64,000 nucleotides of DNA, taken from contig NZ_JAWCUD010000009.1 in assembly GCF_032461945.1 (NCBI RefSeq), positions 1 to 64,000 of the forward strand, in the 5' to 3' direction. Each line of letters begins with the position of its first letter. Positions within the stretch are counted from its first letter, which is position 1. The position numbers were made by a program, and so were the translations under genes. The notes below the pieces were generated by a model, which saw only the letters and a list, made by a program, of their open reading frames with translations, searched no databases and was not told where the DNA came from. This DNA is from Paenibacillus_E violae. Its GTDB lineage: Bacteria; Bacillota; Bacilli; Paenibacillales; NBRC-103111. This document shows positions 61,103-64,000 of the stretch, piece after piece.

Positions 61103-61903
61103 TCAGACCAGCTTCACGATTTGTCCCGCTGGAATTTCGACGGAGTCACCCTCCATACTGATCCAGACTGAAGTGGCTGTGGGATTATGTACAAGATGGC
61201 GATCAACCGAGTAACGCAATTGTTCCAGTGCCTGTAAGTAGGTATAAATCTCCGCATTCGTCGCGTACCAAATGTTGTTGTGCCCGCCTATCATCTCGCC
61301 AAAACGATCGATAAGGTCCCAATTGTTATCGTTTTCAAATTCATAGCTATGACCCCATACATAGAAAAGCGCCATCCGCGTGTGCCTTTGCTCAAGTTTG
61401 GCGAACTGCTCGCCATACTCCAACATCATCTTATGATGACAGGTAGGATGCCACCTTAGAAAATCGTCGGGAATATGAAATTTCCCATGGCTTGCTACGG
61501 TTCTCGCATATTCAACACCGAGAGTCGGCAGCATCGAAACAACTCGATCGCTATGTGTTCCAAACGGATAGCTCATTCCCTTAACGGGATAGCCAACCAG
61601 AGACTCTAAAACTCTGCGGTCGTCCATGATTTCCATGACGATTTGTTCATTCGGAGATTGCTCCAGGAATGGATGATCAACTGTATGCGCCGATACCTCG
61701 TGTCCTGTGAAAAGAGAGACAACTTCTTCCGCTGTAATATAGTCGTCTTTGCCCAAAAAACCACTGTTCAAGTGGAAGGTTCCTTTGATCCCGTATTCAT
61801 TTAATTTCCCCACGAATCTACGGTCATGCACTCTTCCATCATCAAAGCTAAGGGTCAAGGCTTTGTGAACCCCGCCAGGAAATCGGTCATTGCGAATACG
61901 CAT
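61103..61903 (-). CDS. Polysaccharide deacetylase family protein
   Basis: 266 residues, NodB-type fold without signal peptide. Motif 1 TLSFDDGRVHD near residue 17, motif 2 HEVSAHTVDHPF near 70 (metal-binding His pair), motif 3 KGMSYPFGTHSD near 109, and late LFYVWGHSYEF near 178. Cytosolic members remove acetyl or similar groups from sugars or related compounds. Substrate unknown. Confidence 0.9.
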   Translation of the reverse strand: MRIRNDRFPGGVHKALTLSFDDGRVHDRRFVGKLNEYGIKGTFHLNSGFLGKDDYITAEEVVSLFTGHEVSAHTVDHPFLEQSPNEQIVMEIMDDRRVLESLVGYPVKGMSYPFGTHSDRVVSMLPTLGVEYARTVASHGKFHIPDDFLRWHPTCHHKMMLEYGEQFAKLEQRHTRMALFYVWGHSYEFENDNNWDLIDRFGEMIGGHNNIWYATNAEIYTYLQALEQLRYSVDRHLVHNPTATSVWISMEGDSVEIPAGQIVKLV

Positions 61904-62095
61904 TTGGTTTCCCCCAATAAGTACTTCATAAAGTTATTCCCATATTTTACTTTTGGTTCTCCAATTTTTGCAAGTGATTTCCGCCACATCTTTGTTTAAG
62001 GGAACAGCTGGCCTCTATTTGGAGAAAAGACGAGCAACTCCTTCCATGAGCGAAACTATGGGGTCTTATTTCGGTTCCTTGGCTCATCACTCCGC

Positions 62096-62614
62096 TTATT
62101 TCCAATGTTTATCAATAAAAGCATCACGCCCCGAGGAAATCCGTTCTTCTTTATACTCCTTAGGGTTCTTGATGTGATAATTCTGGTGGTATTCTTCCGC
62201 CGGGTAAAAGGCAACAGCTGGCCTGATCTCCGTTACAATCGGCTTATCAAAACGTCCGCTTTGCGCAAGCTCCTCTTTCGATTTGGCGGCAAGCTTGCGC
62301 TGCTCTTCGTTATGATAAAAAATAGCTGTACGATACTGGCTACCACGGTCAATATACTGTCCTTCATCATCCGTAGGATCTATCTGTGGCCAGTATAACT
62401 CGAGCAGTTTTTTATATGGGAAAATAGCTGAATCAAAAGTGATTTCGACTACTTCCAAATGACCGGTTTGCCCAGTTTTCACTTGTTCATAAGTAGGATT
62501 CTCTACTGTGCCGCCCATATAACCAGATACAATACCGTGAATCCCTGGTTGTTCTTCAAATGGACTTACCATACACCAGAAGCACCCACCGGCAAAAGTC
62601 GCTTTTTGTATCAT
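62096..62614 (-). CDS. msrA: Peptide methionine-S-sulfoxide reductase, native copy
   Basis: 172 residues. GGCFWCM catalytic site near residue 9 with two cysteines, YMGG, GHLEVVEITFD and YRTAIFYHNEEQ follow. GAGGG lies before the ATG. Differs from the acquired GGCFWGM copy at 19253-19780, so the two are of separate origin. Confidence 0.93.
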   Translation of the reverse strand: MIQKATFAGGCFWCMVSPFEEQPGIHGIVSGYMGGTVENPTYEQVKTGQTGHLEVVEITFDSAIFPYKKLLELYWPQIDPTDDEGQYIDRGSQYRTAIFYHNEEQRKLAAKSKEELAQSGRFDKPIVTEIRPAVAFYPAEEYHQNYHIKNPKEYKEERISSGRDAFIDKHWK

Positions 62615-62704
62615 TAAAATCCCTCTTTCATCATGTATGATAGGATTGTTTGTATAGCTATTTATTATAATTATTTGCGGTTAACAAGTCCATTTTCCCG
62701 GAGC

Positions 62705-62785
62705 TATAAAGCGTTACTTTCAATAAAAAACAGGGAGCAACTGTCTACGACAGTCCACTCCCTGCTTCATTCACTTCGTTCCATA
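62705..62785. repeat. Solo copy of the array repeat in core chromosome
   Basis: GCGTTACTTTCAATAAAAAA at the left, hairpin CAGGGAGCAACTGTC...CACTCCCTG, then TTCATTCACTTCGTTCC. Same design as the copy at 15521-15605. It lies upstream of msrA and downstream of a spore peptide gene. Confidence 0.7.
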
Positions 62786-62790
62786 TCTAA

Positions 62791-62880
62791 TTACCACACA
62801 AACGTCATAGTAACAATAACCAATAGAATGAACAGAACCAAAATTGCGGCTGCACTTGTGCTACCTGCTGTATAACCCAT
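62791..62880 (-). CDS. YjcZ-type spore peptide
   Basis: 29 residues: MGYTAGSTSAAAILVLFILL then VIVTMTFVW. This short glycine/alanine start plus one hydrophobic helix is the YjcZ/YhcM sporulation family, found in spore coats of Bacillales. GGAGGAT lies before the ATG. Too short for usual ORF calling. Confidence 0.88.
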   Translation of the reverse strand: MGYTAGSTSAAAILVLFILLVIVTMTFVW

Positions 62881-62937
62881 AGATCCCATCCTCCTTTCTA
62901 AAAAAACAATCATTCGTTGTTGAGGAGGTGTACGACC

Positions 62938-63042
62938 TTACACACTAACTGAAGTTAGAATGATAACAAGTAAGATGAATAGAACAAGGATAATCGCTGC
63001 CGAAGTATACCCTCCACCATTGCATCCAGCTGTATAACCCAT
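62938..63042 (-). CDS. YjcZ-type spore peptide
   Basis: 34 residues: MGYTAGCNGGGYTSAAIILV then LFILLVIILTSVSV. Same family as the gene 57 bases downstream, with the more typical Cys/Gly-rich head. GAGGAGG lies before the ATG. Probably one mother-cell operon. Confidence 0.9.
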   Translation of the reverse strand: MGYTAGCNGGGYTSAAIILVLFILLVIILTSVSV

Positions 63043-63135
63043 TAACAGATCCTCCTCTGATAAAGAAAAGTGTAACGACCTTATAAAGTACGAAAATTTT
63101 TGAAAAGTTGCTTGGACGAAATAACCAGTTACATG

Positions 63136-64000
63136 TTACCTATTTTGAGTCCCCGTTACAGCTCGAACGGTTTGCCTCCGATGATGGAACAAGTAATAAA
63201 TAATAAGCGTTAAAATCATAATAAATCCACCGATCAGGAACATCGTATGATAGTTTGTCTTTGCTGCAATCACCCCGAGTAAATAGGAGCCTACTCCGTA
63301 TCCAGAGTCAAAAAACACGAGAAACGTACTGATAGCAACTCCTCTGCGATGACCGGGTGAAGCTTTAACCGCAATGGTCATAAAGCTGGGAAAGATAGCC
63401 CCATATCCGACTCCAATTATTCCGGCTGTAATAAGAAACACAGGTGCCGTATAAGCTTGGCTCAACCAGATCATCCCGATAATGAATAAAATAATCCCCG
63501 GATAAGCAAGAATATGCTCTCCTTTTCGATCAAACAATCTTCCGGTAAAGGGCCGGGTTAGGAGGATCATCAAAGCAAGAATGATAAAAAAGTAGCTGGC
63601 AATACGCTCTAGCCCCAACGTTTTGGCATATACGGAGATAAATGTAGATAAAGCACCATAAGAAAACGCAAGGACGAAGCCGGCTATAGAAATCGGTATG
63701 GCAGACACCTCAATATAGCGTCGAACCCCCTTGATGACCACTTCCGACGATGGACGGTTCACATGTTTCGTGAATCTTGTAAGCATCCCGCACAATAAAG
63801 ACAACAGTGAAAAAACAGCAACCATCATGAACATGACTACATAGCTAATATGTGTTGTTATCCATAAGCCTACAAAAGGCCCTATAACCATTGCAAGGCT
63901 CATAAACAAACTAAAATAGCCAACTCCCTCTCCTTTCCGATGTTCAGGAATAATATCCAGAGCAATGGCTGAAGTGGATGTCGTCACGATCCCAAAAGCA
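63136..64000 (-). CDS. MFS transporter, 5' end outside the window
   Basis: About 288 codons of the C-terminal two thirds. EHRKGEGVGYFSLFMSLAMV at the edge is the loop and helix around the conserved motif of 12-helix MFS drug-type exporters; at least eight helices are visible. Reads in from beyond 64000, so the start is missing; the internal Met at 63987 is not the start. Substrate unknown. Confidence 0.88.
   Translation of the reverse strand, partial: AFGIVTTSTSAIALDIIPEHRKGEGVGYFSLFMSLAMVIGPFVGLWITTHISYVVMFMMVAVFSLLSLLCGMLTRFTKHVNRPSSEVVIKGVRRYIEVSAIPISIAGFVLAFSYGALSTFISVYAKTLGLERIASYFFIILALMILLTRPFTGRLFDRKGEHILAYPGIILFIIGMIWLSQAYTAPVFLITAGIIGVGYGAIFPSFMTIAVKASPGHRRGVAISTFLVFFDSGYGVGSYLLGVIAAKTNYHTMFLIGGFIMILTLIIYYLFHHRRQTVRAVTGTQNR

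Noticed and set aside
1..64000. CRISPR arrays
   Set aside because: The regularly spaced repeats of region 1 are 0.3-4 kb apart, variable in sequence and separated by genes; no short repeat-spacer array was seen.

Overview
The window looks like a chromosome segment of an endospore-forming Bacillales, most likely Paenibacillus or a close relative. Support comes from YjcZ-type spore peptides, the yqhH-yqhG-lipM neighbourhood, yhaO-yhaN, YqzE, Dat, a class II ribonucleotide reductase and strong GGAGG-type ribosome binding sites. It divides into an accessory half (1-35.2 kb) and an ordinary core half (35.3-64 kb).

Region 1 (1-18.7 kb) is a long run of small genes, nearly all on the minus strand. 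They encode an orphan colicin-type immunity protein, an SMI1/KNR4 protein, a HIT protein, a methyltransferase, a free PcrA-type Tudor-like domain, lipoproteins and many unknowns. Almost every gene is followed by a copy of one conserved structured repeat: a core close to CCGTTAGTTCAAC, a GC-rich hairpin, then an inverted-repeat site close to TTCAACTATCGTTC-CCGTTAGTT. The layout resembles an integron cassette array, but the repeat is not a canonical attC and no integrase is in view. An IS1111-type IS110-family element sits exactly in the core of one repeat. A 1228-residue rhamnogalacturonan lyase lies inside the array. I consider this array the best candidate for an undescribed system.

Region 2 (18.7-24 kb) is a patchwork of acquired and decaying genes: a high-GC msrB remnant plus msrA, an IS3-family scrap, an HxlR regulator, a haloalkane-dehalogenase-like hydrolase, a broken RibD/DHFR-fold gene, and broken jetA/jetB-like genes of a Wadjet-type (DUF2397/DUF2398) defence system.

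Region 3 (24-35.24 kb) is a Tn7-like transposon region with tnsA, a 51-codon ORF not previously listed, tnsB and tnsC, two different TniQ/TnsD-type target selectors, and two Xre regulators beside palindromic operator candidates. One end is predicted 32 bp beyond the stop codon of nrdJ, just after its terminator, in the manner of Tn7 beside glmS. Between the two tniQ modules is a 2-kb scar holding a 24-codon piece of sigK fused to the 3' half of an ADP-ribosylglycohydrolase gene and an araC-type gene with a nonsense codon. The other end was not found.

Region 4 (35.3-64 kb) is conserved chromosome: nrdJ, dat, lipM, the yqhH-yqhG pair, yqzE, a BI-1 family protein, a DUF695-RraB protein, tRNA-Leu(CAG), cbiZ, xpt, DedA, a YkvI-like protein, the yhaO-yhaN nuclease pair, a glycosyltransferase, a diguanylate cyclase, a polysaccharide deacetylase, a second native msrA, two YjcZ-type spore peptides and a 5'-truncated MFS transporter at the window edge. 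A solo copy of the region 1 repeat lies near 62.7 kb.

All calls come from reading the sequence; no database search was run. Start codons were moved from the longest ORF wherever a ribosome binding site decided the matter.
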